Positions 43,863 to 54,991 of a stretch of 64,000 nucleotides of DNA are shown here, piece by piece. The position numbers and the translations under genes are program-made. The DNA is from Golubevia sp. BC0850 (lineage: Eukaryota > Basidiomycota > Exobasidiomycetes > Golubeviales > Golubeviaceae). The stretch is taken from the NCBI GenBank assembly GCA_012976225.1, contig JAAVVG010000021.1:310001-374000 (forward strand). Reading direction: 5' to 3'. A model generated the notes under the pieces. The model made no database searches. It was not told the DNA's origin and was given only the letters and a program-made list of their open reading frames with translations. The first letter of the stretch is position 1; the number at the start of each line of letters is the position of its first letter.

Positions 43863-45472
43863 TTAGAACATTTCATAAAGAGTCATGGCATAGTTAGATC
43901 CTCCACAACGCTCCGCCGAGTCAGCTAGGAGCGAGAATAGAAATGAGAGAAGAGAGGGTCAGCCAGGGCTGGGTCAACGAAGGAGGACTTTTGGTTTCCA
44001 TTTTTTCTCTTACCTGGGCATCTGACGTCACAGTTGGCTGTGGGCTTACTGAAGCTAGCTAGTTCATTACCACATCTACACTCAGTTCCGTATTCCGCAG
44101 CTGGTTGCAGAGAAAAGCGAAGAGATGTCAATACGCATCATTAACGGGCAGTGAGGACTTTTATACTAACCAGCGTATTTGAATCCATAGAATGCACAGT
44201 TGCTAACACAGGATTCGAGGCTGTTACCAGAAATTGTCGTAAAACGACCGGTTAGAGCTCTTCCCTGAGAGTCTGGACGATCACTGGTGGCGACAAGAAA
44301 GAAAATGGACAGAAGCACACGTCAGTAATACGCCCGACCCAAGAATCAAGAAATCAAAGCGGAAACTCACGTGTAGCATCCTAGGTAGGTGTAAGTGCTG
44401 TTCGAAGATACGATGGGGGAAGGGGTCTGGGGAGGCGCGGCTGGTGAAGTCTTGTAGATACTTTTGAAAGTATTGTGAGGAGAGAGAAGAGGAGATGTGT
44501 TACAATGTGTTACAAACAGTTCTTTTTCCTGATAATGAAACCAAAAAGCTGAATCAGAAACTCACGCTAAAGCTCCTGAGCCCCCACATAGTTGTGAGTG
44601 ATTCCCGTCGCAAGTGTACTGGCAGTTAGAGCTAGCAATGGCCTTGGGAAGTTGACGAGAAGCACTTGAGACAGCCCCGAAACATTGAGTAGAGTGTTCT
44701 AATCCGCATAGATCGTAACCAGCTGCAGTACAAGCTGAGAGGCACTTTTCAGTAGTCAATTTGCCATCGACGTTGAGGTAGTTTGGAAGAACTCTGTTCT
44801 GCTCAGAGTCAGGGTAACACCCTTGATAAGTGGCATTAGCTACTTTCGCTTGGGATGGGACCTGGTCGATAAGAGGGTATACTAAGAGTTAGAAGCGTAG
44901 ACAGAAGTGCAGATTAGAAGGTTGGATAAGGCAAGCTCTTCTTTTGCCTGTGTACTCACCCCATCGATCTTGCTTTGAAACAGTAGAATAGCGTTACTTC
45001 CTCCACCACTCTGGTTGCCAATTCCAGCAGCATTAGAAGTGCAAGCTCCAGGGAGGTTTGCAGGCTGGGTCTGAATGGAAGAGCCATCGGCAAGAGTGGC
45101 AGAACAGTAGCATTGATCTCCATTCTCCAATCCAGCTAGATGAGCTCCCTTATCTTGACAGAAGGTAAGACAAGTCGAGATCGTCATTGAGTTGGAGGAG
45201 AGGTAGCCTCCATTCATGGCTCTGCTGTTGGGGTAGAGGTCGTTGGCGCATCCGACAGTCTGGAGAGACACGGTTAGGAGAAGAAAGGAGTGAGATTCGA
45301 TCTTTCTGGGTCGAAGACATCCTGGCAACCAAACGAAACAGAACTAACTCACTTCCCAATTTCCTTTGTTGGGCCCAGCTGGGTTGAAGCGGCTGCTTGA
45401 AGCTTGACGAGCCTCAAGGACGGGGGAAGCTGAAGCAGAGAGAGCGAAGAGGAGGGTAGATAGAAGAAGCAT
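43863..45472 (-). CDS. Secreted protein with three WSC domains
   Basis: WSC domains are Cys-rich modules that bind cell-wall glucans; they occur in wall sensors, galactose oxidases and secreted lectin-like proteins. The start ATG at 45472 gives a signal peptide MLLLSTLLFALSASASP. Then come three WSC domains: (1) VGCANDLYPNSRAM...CLTFCQDKGAHLAGLENGDQCYC; (2) GCYPDSEQNRVLP...CLSACTAAGYDLCGLEHSTQCFG...CDGNHSQLCGGSGAL; (3) LGCYTDRPDSQGRAL...SCVSNCAFYGFKYAAAEYGTECRCG...RCGGSNYAMTLYEMF, then stop. At least six exons with GTGAGT-type donors; several introns fall inside domains. There is no transmembrane helix after domain 3, so it is probably free or wall-bound rather than a Wsc1-type sensor. A Pro/Ser linker separates domains 2 and 3. 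Identity is solid; exon ends are approximate. Confidence 0.85.
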
Positions 45473-46216
45473 GATTATGGAGATGAGCTTGAGGCTTGGA
45501 GGGATGTGGGGAGGATGAAGAGGGTGAAGGATGGGGGTAGGATAAACGTTCTTGACCTTCTCTTCTAATACCTTTCCTCTTTCCGACCTCCACCTTTCTA
45601 ATTCAAACTCAAATAAGAAAGATTCCGAGAAACTGAGGGAGTGCTCAGTCACTTTCCCTATGCATATCTCCCATGACCTGCCACTTCGACTGCAAGTTCC
45701 CCACCTACCCTTCAATATTCAATCGTCGGATCGCGGCTTCAACTTTCGAGGAGATGACGAAGAAACGGAGAAAAGAAACAACGGAATTGAGAAAACTAGC
45801 TTCGATTCCACCCTTCCCCCTTGAAATGGACCACGGATTTCCACGACTTTGGAATTCCTGCATGATCAAATACGTAAGGGATGACAAAGTCAAAGGTTCC
45901 AGGTTCCGCTGTTTTCCTTCATGATTCACTCCCACCTTCACTCACTCTCGAATCCTCAAAGAGAAGCGGAGCCTGGGATCCTGCATAAATGAAACCACGG
46001 AACCATGCATCTCTCCCACGCTCCCACTCTCCCTTGTCCTCTTCCCTTTCTTCCTCCGCTCTTATGTAGCCTCTCAGAGACTGCAGAACGATCCAAAATT
46101 GTCAGATCGAGACGGAAAAAGTAACAAAAAGTACACATATGCATCTAATCACAAAAGAAAGAGACAATGAAAACAAGTGAGACAACGAAGATTCATCTTT
46201 TGCCACCAAACACTGA
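45473..46216. other. Intergenic region, no gene seen
   Basis: About 740 bp that hold the WSC promoter and the monooxygenase 3' flank. No gene recognised. Confidence 0.4.
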
Positions 46217-47861
46217 TCACTTTCTGCTCTTTTCAAAGTCTCTACTCATTTCTTCTCCTTTCTCCTTGGCTGTCTTGTAAAAGGTGTCGCGCATCCCCTT
46301 AGCACTTGCTCTTGCCACAGATTGAGCCCTTGGGAACTGGATCGCTTCAAAATCGAGCTGAGCGAGCTTGAGTGCTTCCGAAGCCTGTGCGGGAGTTGGA
46401 TTGGAAGTTGATGAGCTTAACTTGGAGAAAGCTTTGGAAAGGCAGAGAGCTAAGTCCGTTGCGTCTGCCATTGCAGTGTTAGCTCCCTGGGATCGGAAAG
46501 TAGGGAAAGGAAAGGATCAATCTCGACCACTTTATCTAAATTGTTCTATTTCAGGGTGGCTCCTTGGTGATGGAAAGCTGAATGAGTAACTGTGGCTTCC
46601 CTTGTTTGATCTCACCTCTCCAGCAAATGGACTCATGGCACTTGTTAGCATCTCCAAGGAGTTCAGCTCCTAGCTTGAATTCTCGACGATAGTCTGGGTC
46701 AGCGGCATAGATTTTCCAAGCCGGAGGAATTTCATTCTCGTCGGCCTGACTGATGAAGTTCAAAAGCTTCTGGTCCCAACCTTTGAATAGCTCCAAGCAA
46801 TCCTTCTTGACCTGCTTGATGTCTGTTGAGATCGGAGAGTCTTCCGGCGCGAGCTGAGATGAATAAACTCTTATTATGCCATGCGAGTTCCTTTGAATGA
46901 CGAGAGCTTTTCCATCGTGAGAGGCTATCGATAAACCTTGGCCCACAACGGATTCGTCGACCTTGGAATTGTTTGAGGGGGATATTAAGAGCTGATAGAA
47001 GAAGACTCCAGAGTAGGTTGGCAGTTCTGAACCAAAGACGTGAGACCTGAGTTTAGACCAAGTTCCATCCTAGAAAACGAGAGAAGAAAGACGTTAGTCT
47101 TCTGGCGAGGTTCAACAAGAAAGTCCAGCTCATCAACACCTTTAGCTTGCACTGCACTCACCGCTCCAACAACCAGATCCGCGGAGGTCTTGTAACCATT
47201 GGCAAACTCCAGCTCGAACTCAGTCTTCCCGTTCTCTCTTTTCTCTTCCACTTTCGAGAGTTTGTGGCCCCACTTGACCATTTGAGGATCCAGAGATTTC
47301 ACGAACATTTCCTTGAGATCACCTCTATCGATTTCAGGGGCACCTTTCTCTGAGCCCGGTTCATAGCCAGGAGCATGAGAGAAGTGTCGATTGGCGTAAT
47401 GGTCCAGAATATAGAACTCTTCTCCATCTGCGCGACTGAGCTTGGCGAATTGAGACTCGAGGTGCGCGTGGTGAATGGCTCGTCTTCCTGTGCCGCTGCG
47501 CTCGTGATTGAAGAAGATAAAGAAGGAAGAAAGGAGTCAGCAGTGGGGTCTCGACACATGTTGGGAGGTGGCTTACTCACGGTTTCAAATCGAGGGTACC
47601 CCCTTGTTGCCTTGCTCCTTCTCCAGCTTCTGCTTCGTAGACAGTAGAGGCTATACCCTCGACTGCGAGAGTGCGGGCAAGAGTCAATCCAGCTGGACCT
47701 CCTCCGATGATAGCAATCGTGCAGAAGCTTTTGAGCGAGGTAAAGGGGATGAAGGTGGCGTTGGCGGCGTTATCGATCATCTTAACGAGAAGAAGAAGTT
47801 TGGCTTTGAGGTTAGAATTTGAGTTTTGTCCTTTCTTAAGTAGTCTGGGGAAAGCATTCAT
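46217..47861 (-). pseudogene. FAD-dependent monooxygenase (TetX-like), frameshifted
   Basis: A class A flavoprotein monooxygenase (FAD_binding_3 type) whose closest look is to TetX-like enzymes. Seen: the dinucleotide fold IAIIGGGPAGLTLARTL, the GGTLDLKP motif (joined by an intron to GTGRRAIHHAHL), PEIDRGDLKEMF, DLVVGA-DGTWSKLR spliced at the DG motif, and the C-terminal GANTAMADATDLALCL. The key GD motif is broken: ELLGDA is read in one frame and M-S-P-F-A-G-E in the next, with ten bases between them where nine are needed (about 46625-46660). An AG acceptor exists just before, but using it would remove the GD motif. So it is a frameshifted gene or has a one-base sequence error. All other joints are clean. 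Start ATG 47861; a second Met at 47779 is possible. Substrate unknown. Confidence 0.68.
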
Positions 47862-48556
47862 TGCCTTCCGTGAGAGGCAGGTTGAAAAGGATGAAGTGAA
47901 GCTTCGGGGGGATCTTCCGTTGTCAACATCCCACTTCGCCTCATATGATCTTATCTTGGTCTTTAGTTTTCAATGTTTGCGGCTGTTGTGGGGCTGATCT
48001 CACGGCAAGGAGATCGCGATCAATCAAGAAGAATTGGATCAATTGGATGAAACTCGAAATCTTTTAGCTTCCGTATTGCGGCCGAACTCAATTCAGACGA
48101 ACGGAAGACTCGCACCGACTCATTTTTCAGTACTCTTCTTCGAATCTTTGAGAAAGATTTTCCGACATGTCAGATCATTTCCACTTTAACTGGGCTGAAA
48201 AGATGCATATGAGGAATCTCTGTACAGTATTCAGATGCCTTGTCGATGCCAGATGCTTCTTCGACTGGACCTAAAGGCAAGAGAATGGAAGTCATGAATT
48301 ACTAATTGATTAAAGTTGACTAGAAAAAAAGAGTTCGAAAGGAAGAGAGAGGGACAAAGAAAGAAGAGGAGAACGGTTTCAACCGAAAGAGAGAGAGGGG
48401 GAGGAGAGATGGGGAAACCGAGATAAGACAAAGCAGCGACCGTAACGATGCTGTGCGGAGCGAGGTGAAAAAGTTTGGGGGTATCTCTTTATTGAATGTA
48501 ATAGGAACGAGGGAGAAGGGAGAGCGAGCGTGTTAAATTGAAGTTGATTGAGACTC
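47862..48556. other. Intergenic region, no gene seen
   Basis: About 695 bp between the monooxygenase start and the CFA-synthase stop. The stretch 48320-48420 is purine-rich on the plus strand. No gene seen. Confidence 0.4.
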
Positions 48557-50694
48557 CTAAGCACAGAAAGCTGGGAGGGACTTGTTTCCTTGACGAGTAA
48601 ACGAGAGGATGTGGTCACCGATAACCCTTTCTGTGAATCCTACTTCACAATAAACGAAGTAGTCTGAGATTCGAGTTGGAAGAAGGAAAGAAGGTACGTC
48701 AGTAAAGAAAATTCAATGGATGCAAGGAGCTTCAAACCATTGCAATCTTCCGAGTACTCACATCTCCATTTCCTTCTGAAAACCTCAACTTCCCTCATCT
48801 TTTCTTCTTCGGGTAATTCCCTGATTTCCTTATGATCCTTCATCAAAGCAGGTTTAATAATCTGTTCAAAGTTGATTTCAAATCGATTTCTCCATTCTCT
48901 AAGAGTTCTGGAGTAATGAGGACCAATGTTGATCAAGCCTTCGGGAATCAATTGACCATCAGTTCCTTCCTTAACAGCTTCATGAATACTAGTGACACTT
49001 GGTAAAACCCCACCTGGGAAGATCCATTTCCTGATAAAATCGACTTCTTTAGAATAAGAATCAAATCGATCTTCAGGCATAGTGATACATTGGATACAAA
49101 TACTTCCGCCATCTTGTTTTAGAACTTGATTTAAGCATTTGAAATAAGTAGAAAGGAATTCCAGTCCTACAGCTTCTAACATTTCAATGGAAACGATTCT
49201 ATCGAATTTGTTTCTCCAAGCTAGAGGCATATCCCTATAGTCCATTAAATGAACTGTGATCGAATCTTCTAAGCCAGCAGATCGAATCCTTTCTTCAGCT
49301 AGAGCCTTTTGTTCTACTGATAATGTGAGAGAATCTACTTTGCATCCTGTGGTTTTGACTGCTTCCATGGCGAAGGACCCCCAACCTGTTCCGATTTCCA
49401 AGACTCGATCTCCTCGACGAATGTTTGCTCTCGAGATATGGGCTCTGAGTTTGGTTCTCTGACCTGCTTCAAGCTCATCATCGGGATGAAGGGTTGAATC
49501 TCTTGAAGGGGAAGATGAATCTGAAGCTCCGTTTCCATTTGGAGAAGTCATTCCATTGACTAGTCCGTTGGCTGCTAGCTTGGCTGAGGCGACTAGGGAA
49601 GCATCGTTGAGCATCGTGTTTGTTAGATCGGAATCCAGAGTTGGGAAGATGGCACATCTGGTTAGAGGAGAAGGGGAGGAGAGATAAGCTCCGGCTCAAA
49701 ATCCATCAAGGGATCCAACAAGAGACTCACGAGTAGGTCATATCGGCAGACAGGAAAGCTTCATACATGGTGTTGGACTAGGAAAAGGATGAGGAAGGGA
49801 GAGAAAGGCATGATGAGCTCTTCCGCGGCTGAGAAGCTGATTCTTCAAGCCAAGTCGAGACAGGAGTCGAATTCTGCTGATCTAGCAGGAACTATGCAGT
49901 CCATTGAACTGAGCTGCGCTTTTGATCTGAGTGGGGCAGAGCCACTTGGGAGACGATTCCTTACGCAATACTGCTTCGGAGATATCCTTCCCAAAGCTCC
50001 CGCTCTTCCACGTCCTTTCCAGCATGGACTTTTGATCCAATGCAATGATTCTCGACAAATCAGGAATCCAATCTAAGAGGATGATTTGATTGTTCGACAC
50101 GTTTCCAGCTCTATTGGGCCCCGATGCTGACCAACTTCTTGTGACCGATAAGGGAAGAGATTTCCTCTGCCTGTTACTCACGATATCATAATGAGCTCCA
50201 ATGTTTTTCAAACTTCCAACTTTAGTATTGGCATACCTTCTATTCAAAATCGACTGCACTTTGCTTCCAACCTTAGCAATGATTCCAGTGTCCAGTTCAG
50301 AAAGAGCTTCTCTATTGGCAATGAATAAAGAGAAGACAGTAGCTAAATCTGGAGTGGAACATTCACTTGACATGTAAGATTCAGCAAACCCTAAATCTTT
50401 CCCGAAGGCTAGTCTGAGATAGAAGTTTGTAGATTTGAGAACTAGAAGAGCAATTGGAGAAGAAGAGTTGTTTGAAGTTGTTGTAGTAGAAGTTGTATCA
50501 TCTTTAATGTTATGGAAATCTGTTGTAGATGGATTCAGAGATTGATCTCCAAATGTTAATTGATTTCCGTCTGGTTCAATGATATCCAATCTACCGACGT
50601 TTAGCTTTGAGAATAGAGATAGAACTGCAGATCTACAAGCTGGTAAAAGGATTGGTGTCGTAAGAGAAGATGTCAAGGACAGTAGCGAGTCCAT
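48557..50694 (-). CDS. Cyclopropane-fatty-acyl-phospholipid synthase
   Basis: SAM-dependent methyltransferase that adds a methylene bridge across the double bond of a fatty-acyl chain in membrane phospholipids. Exons: about 50694-50183 (ending GAHYDI), a ~60-nt exon at about 49784-49730 (SNTMYEAFLSADMTYS), 49660-48760 and a last one to the TAG at 48557. Motifs: YDLS-type entry, RVLEIGTGWGSFA (SAM loop), DYRDMP, FDRIVSIEMLEAVG, IRKWIFPGGVLPS, NIGPHYSRTLREWRNRF, and a C-terminal YYFVYCEVGFTERVIGDHILSFTRQGN. A ~40-residue Ser/Asn-rich insert precedes the SAM motif, as in other fungal homologues. Total about 500 residues. Complete, no sign of damage. Confidence 0.9.
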
Positions 50695-51516
50695 CGGAAG
50701 AAGCTTAGGAGGAGAGGAGGAGAGAAAGAGAGCGGGATAGGAGTCACTCTTGCTGTGAAAGAATGGAAATGGTTTGAAAATGTGAGGGAAAGATGAAGAA
50801 CGTCAAAAGTGGGAACATAATTTGCTGATCTAAGCAATCGCCGGCCGCTAACCAAATTCCAACTCTCCTGGAATCGTACCATCTAGGATCTACATAATCC
50901 AGAAAGGAAAGGAACTTGTTTGACCCTTTTGGGATCAGCACAAGGAAGTCGAGAGAGAACACGTCCTGGAGGGAAGCGAGCGGATTGAAGATTGATTACA
51001 TATTGATCAGTGGACCCTGGAAAGAGCCACAAACAAAAGCTCTACATACATATCTCCTTCATCCGAACTGAACGTTTGAGAATGCATCCTTGGTCCAATC
51101 GAGTCTGTGTGTACCGAACGCGAAGAGAAAGGAATGTCGAAGAAAAGAAACGCGAAAGGAGGCTCGCGTCATAAGGGTGCTAGTGGCTGAGGAGTCGAGT
51201 TTCTCGTCGACGCCCTACCATCTTCCATCAACTTGTCAAAGTCATTGAGCCAGTCAGTCAAAAGAAGGTTCTTAAAAAAGAAAACGCCCAAGTCAAGGCG
51301 AATCCGTGGGTTCTTTCCATCAGAATGCCTCTCGCCACCTCGCAGCTCGATTGGTCCAATCTTTCAACTCGGCTCGATGGAGTACAAAACCCCAAACATT
51401 CTTTTTCCTTCTTTCTTTCCTTTCTTCATCTCACTTTCCCTGTTCTTCTCTGCTCTTTCTCTCTCTCTTCAAGTCAAACAATCCACGCTCATTTCAAGTC
51501 ACACTCTTTTCCAAAC
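50695..51516. other. Divergent intergenic region
   Basis: About 820 bp between the CFA-synthase start and the second secreted repeat gene. The part next to the latter (51390-51510) is a long C/T tract typical of strong fungal promoters and 5' leaders. No gene recognised. Confidence 0.45.
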
Positions 51517-52962
51517 ATGCAACTCAAACTAGCTTTCATCTTAACCGCTATCTATCTCAGCTCCAGTGCTTTGGCAGTGAGTGCTACTTCGAGTATCAAG
51601 TCAGATTCGACTAAGCCGCCACTGACACTTTCTTTTTCCAATCACAGTACACCCCTGAAATCTCAGGCCTCATCACTCCAGGCTCTCCCGAATCCTTCGG
51701 CGCTCCCCAGGCTCACTTAAAGATCCGTGACGAAACCCCAGCTATCGGTCTCGGAGATTCATCATCAAGTGATCCAGCCGCTTTACTGAAAGGTGCCGCT
51801 GCTCCAGTTGCAGGACTCGCGGTTGACCAAGTGAAGGGAACTGTTGCCGGTTATCTTGGAACCGTTGGAACAGGAGTCAGAACTGCCAAACAACTTCAAG
51901 CTTTCTTACCAACTGGTGCCATAGCTGGTCCATTATCTGGAGCTGCTGGTTCTCTACCTCTAGCTGGAGCTCTACCAGTCAAGAGAGAAGATACCCCAGC
52001 TCTTGGACTTGGTGACGCCAGCTCTAACGATCCAACTGCTTTGGTCAAGGGAGCTGCAGGACCAGTCGCTGGTATCGCTACTGATCAGTTAAAAGGAACC
52101 GTTCAAGGGTATTTGGGAACTGTTGGTACAGGAGTTAGAACAGCTAAGCAGGCTCAAGCTTTCCTACCTGTTGGAGCTCTCGCTGGTCCTCTATCTGGTG
52201 CCTCGAGTTCTCTACCTTTGGCTGGAGCTTTACCAGTCAAAAGAGACGGGAATCCTCTAGAACAGGTCACTGGCCAAGCCGTTAACATCAAGCAAGTCGG
52301 TCCTAACGATTTGGTAGCTGACGTCAAGGCAGCTCCAGAAATGGTAAAAGGTGATGCAGCTCAAATTGTCGCAGAGGTGAGATCAGAAAGTGCCATCGCT
52401 TTCGCTTTGCTCTTCACTTTTGTTGAAGCCAATCTCTTTCCTATTTGTCTCTTAATGCAGGGAAGTAACATGGCTGCATCTACTCAACAGACCATCCAAG
52501 ACTTGCCAGCCAACGTCAAGGCTTCAACCGACCGTGTCCAAGCTGGACTCGCTTTCGCATCTAAAATGAGTTCGGAAGGCTTACAATCTAGCAATCAGCT
52601 GGCTCAAGGTGGATTCCAAAGTACTCCCATCCCTGGAAAGAAACCAACTACCGAAAACTTCAGCGAGAGAAACTTCATCGTCCCTGCCGTTTCTGTGAGT
52701 GTTGATTCTCGATTAGGGACTGATGCTCGATGTTTTTTTCTTCGTTCTTAGGTTTTCTCTGGTTAAGACTTTTTTTATTAATCTTCGCTGACTTCCTTTC
52801 GAACCTCTTTGTTTTCTCTCATCAAAGCTTTTCCCTGGTTCTGGTCCCAAAGCCAACGAGTTGAAGCACAAAGTCCAGGATTTAATCGGGCAAGGTCAAG
52901 GTGGATCTGGATCAGGCTTACCATTGGGTAAAAGAATGCACAAGGTCAAGAGATCGAATTGA
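51517..52962 (+). CDS. Secreted Kex2-type repeat protein with two ~86-aa units
   Basis: A 385-residue secreted precursor; exons 51517-51576, 51648-52376, 52461-52694 and 52828-52962 join in frame. The first exon encodes exactly the signal peptide MQLKLAFILTAIYLSSSALA. Then come two near-identical tandem units of ~86 residues, starting (R)DETPAIGLGDSSSSDP / (R)EDTPALGLGDASSNDP, with KGTVxGYLGTVGTGVRTAK in the middle and ending LPLAGALPVKR. So KR Kex2 sites lie at both unit ends, plus an R-D at the first unit's start and a C-terminal PLGKR and VKRSN. The units are Ala/Gly-rich, lack Cys and look amphipathic or hydrophobic. A less repetitive tail (FASKMSSEGLQSSNQLAQGG) follows. The layout recalls repellent-type and other Kex2-processed secreted proteins of basidiomycetes. 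No homologue recognised. Confidence 0.82.
51732..52251 (+). repeat. Two tandem ~86-codon repeats
   Basis: Blocks at about 51732-51990 and 51990-52251 are highly similar at DNA and protein level (for example GGAACTGTTGCC / GGAACCGTTCAA around the KGTV motif). They end in the same VKR codons. Confidence 0.85.
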
Positions 52963-53604
52963 AAAATCACCTTGTCCTTCTCGCATATCATCTCTTCTCA
53001 TCAAGTTCTCATTTCTTTCTTTCTACTCTCCTGACATTGTTACGGACTACCAAAGACCGACTTCAACCCTATTCACATCTCTTTAATTGCTTTGGCTCTT
53101 TCTTTCGAATCTGGACTCTCGCCCGCTTTCTGCTCTTCTCCACTTTTGCCACCTGCTTCTTTCGATCTGTACTTTACTCCACAAGTCCATCGATCACTTT
53201 CTCAGATTTGCTACTCGGCTTGGTATCACTTTTGATTTCCGAGTTCGTCTGTGATCTTCGAGCAAATTTTGGATTCAACGGGAGGTGATTGAAAGAATTG
53301 TCGACCAAGCTTTCTGTCTGACTCAACTCATAAGGTGTGACATTGGATAAGATCTCATAAAGCTTCGATTTTCATTTGACCTATGGACTTGAAAACTTAC
53401 AAAGGGGGGCTGGATACTTTTTTTTGGAGAGAGCTGGGTTTTCAGAGAGACCAAGATCGGAACAAACCATTTGAGTCGCAGAGAACAAGAATTCAGGGTT
53501 TGGGGAAATGGAAAGGGGGAGCACAAGGGGAACTGGGGTTTCAACAAAAACAAATTTTGATTGGAACTTGACAGGGTTGAGAATTTCTCGAGATTCGTCT
53601 GTCC
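52963..53604. other. Convergent spacer, no gene seen
   Basis: About 640 bp of 3' flank for two convergent genes. T/C-rich on the plus strand at 52980-53200. No gene seen. Confidence 0.4.
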
Positions 53605-54545
53605 TCAGAAGGCGGCTGTAGCAAATACTCCACAACTAGGTTCTAAAGGAAGTGTTTGAGTAGCGGTTTGAATGACGGCAGATGGATCGGTTGCTGTAAT
53701 TGGTAGTTCGGAGGTAGTATCCTCCATGTGGATGGAACTGACTTCTACCGTAGCTCCGGTTGCTTCAGTAAAGGCTGCCACAGCTTCGTGAGGTCCAGTT
53801 TCGGAGGGTCTGTATTCATCAGAGAGTTGAGCCAATCCAATAGATGGTGGGCTGACCTGGAAAACACCGTAGACAGATTTGAGAAAGTCTGAAAGAAGTA
53901 TAAAGGTTAAGGCCCAGTCAGGGGTGGCTGGAAAAGATGAAGCCCCTGACTTCGCTACTTACAGATTCCGAGAACCCAGCTTTTACTGTCGTCTGACTCC
54001 TCTGCTCCAAAGAAGCAAAAGGGTCTTTCCATCCTGAGCCAGAGCTCTGAATTCGACGAGGTACTCGAATGGCCAATCAAAGGATACTCCTCCAAATTGA
54101 ACTGAAAGCTGAATGGGGCTTGGTTGATCTTTCTCGCATTGAACATTAGGTATCTCCAATCCAGCAATTTCCATGGAGCCAACATCATATTGAGATGTAT
54201 CGACAGAGGCAAAGAGGCTGCTAGCCAATGCCGGAGGGAGCACTGAACGAGGGGTGCCTGGAAGGTGATCGAGATCGAGAGTCATCAGATTGGAGTTGAG
54301 CATCCCTTGAAGAAGGAAAGACAGAGACCAGGGAAGAGAAGTGGTGACTCACCAGTGTCGAAGATGACATCGAAAGCAGAACCAGGAATCTGAACTTCGT
54401 TGGAGGTAAAGAAAGAGATTGTAGAGGACCAACTGGAGGGGTATGAAGTTGAGTACAAGGAGTTGGTGACGACCGGAGAATAGTAGATTTCTCCTTGGAA
54501 GAGGGAGGCGTCGATTTTCCCACTCTCTCTTACCTTGGATCCCCA
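53605..54545 (-). pseudogene. Aspartic protease (A1) C-terminal lobe only
   Basis: Only the second lobe of a pepsin-type protease is present. Seen: a linker and strand GKIDASLFQGEIYYSPVV, then SAFDVIFDTG joined by an intron to TPRSVLPPALASSLFA, which rebuilds the second-lobe DTGT catalytic motif. Next come FGGVSFDWPFEYLV, CFFGAEESDDSKSWVLGI and, after a short intron, YFLKSVYGVFQVSPPSIGLAQL, the usual C-terminal end, plus a ~60-residue Thr-rich tail. No first lobe (no DTGS-S-x-LW, no Y-flap) and no signal peptide can be found between here and the Vps39 stop 440 bp upstream. So the gene is 5'-truncated, probably by rearrangement, and cannot be an active enzyme alone. Introns look intact, so truncation may be recent. 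Confidence 0.62.
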
Positions 54546-54991
54546 AAACTCCTGATTATGTTCGATATTTTTCGACTCAGCAGAATATTCGAGAAAGTTG
54601 ACAAAAGCTGTGCTGAATCACCGGCTCTTCCTTCTTGTCGGTCAGACCTCTCCTTACCTTTCTTCTCCCAGACCTTCTAGCTTGGAAGAAAGGCATACAT
54701 CAAAGCCATTCAGAGAGAAAATGGCACAAAAAAGCATTTGGAGGGAAAGATATTCTCTTTTTTTCGCAGGCAGTGAAGCGATCGTGTAAAGTGTACAATG
54801 GTAGAAGATGGGACAAGATCTTTGCATTGTCACCTAAGCACATTCTGAAATCTAGTTCGCTGCGTCAGCTTTTAGGAATCTAGTCTCTGACGAGGATTGG
54901 TGGACTGAAATTTGGTATTGGAAATGGAGGTAAAAACTAGTATTACAGATGAAGGATGGAGAAAGCGAAGGGCGGCTCAAAGTGATCGAAG

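Noticed and set aside
46217-50694. Monooxygenase plus CFA synthase as a biosynthetic cluster
   Set aside because: Only two genes, one of them frameshifted, with no shared regulation visible; CFA synthase is a normal lipid enzyme.
54240-54303. Acceptor just after 54303 in the aspartic protease intron
   Set aside because: It would insert 17 residues between DTG and TPRSVLPP; the later CTTCCAG acceptor rebuilds the family's DTGT motif.
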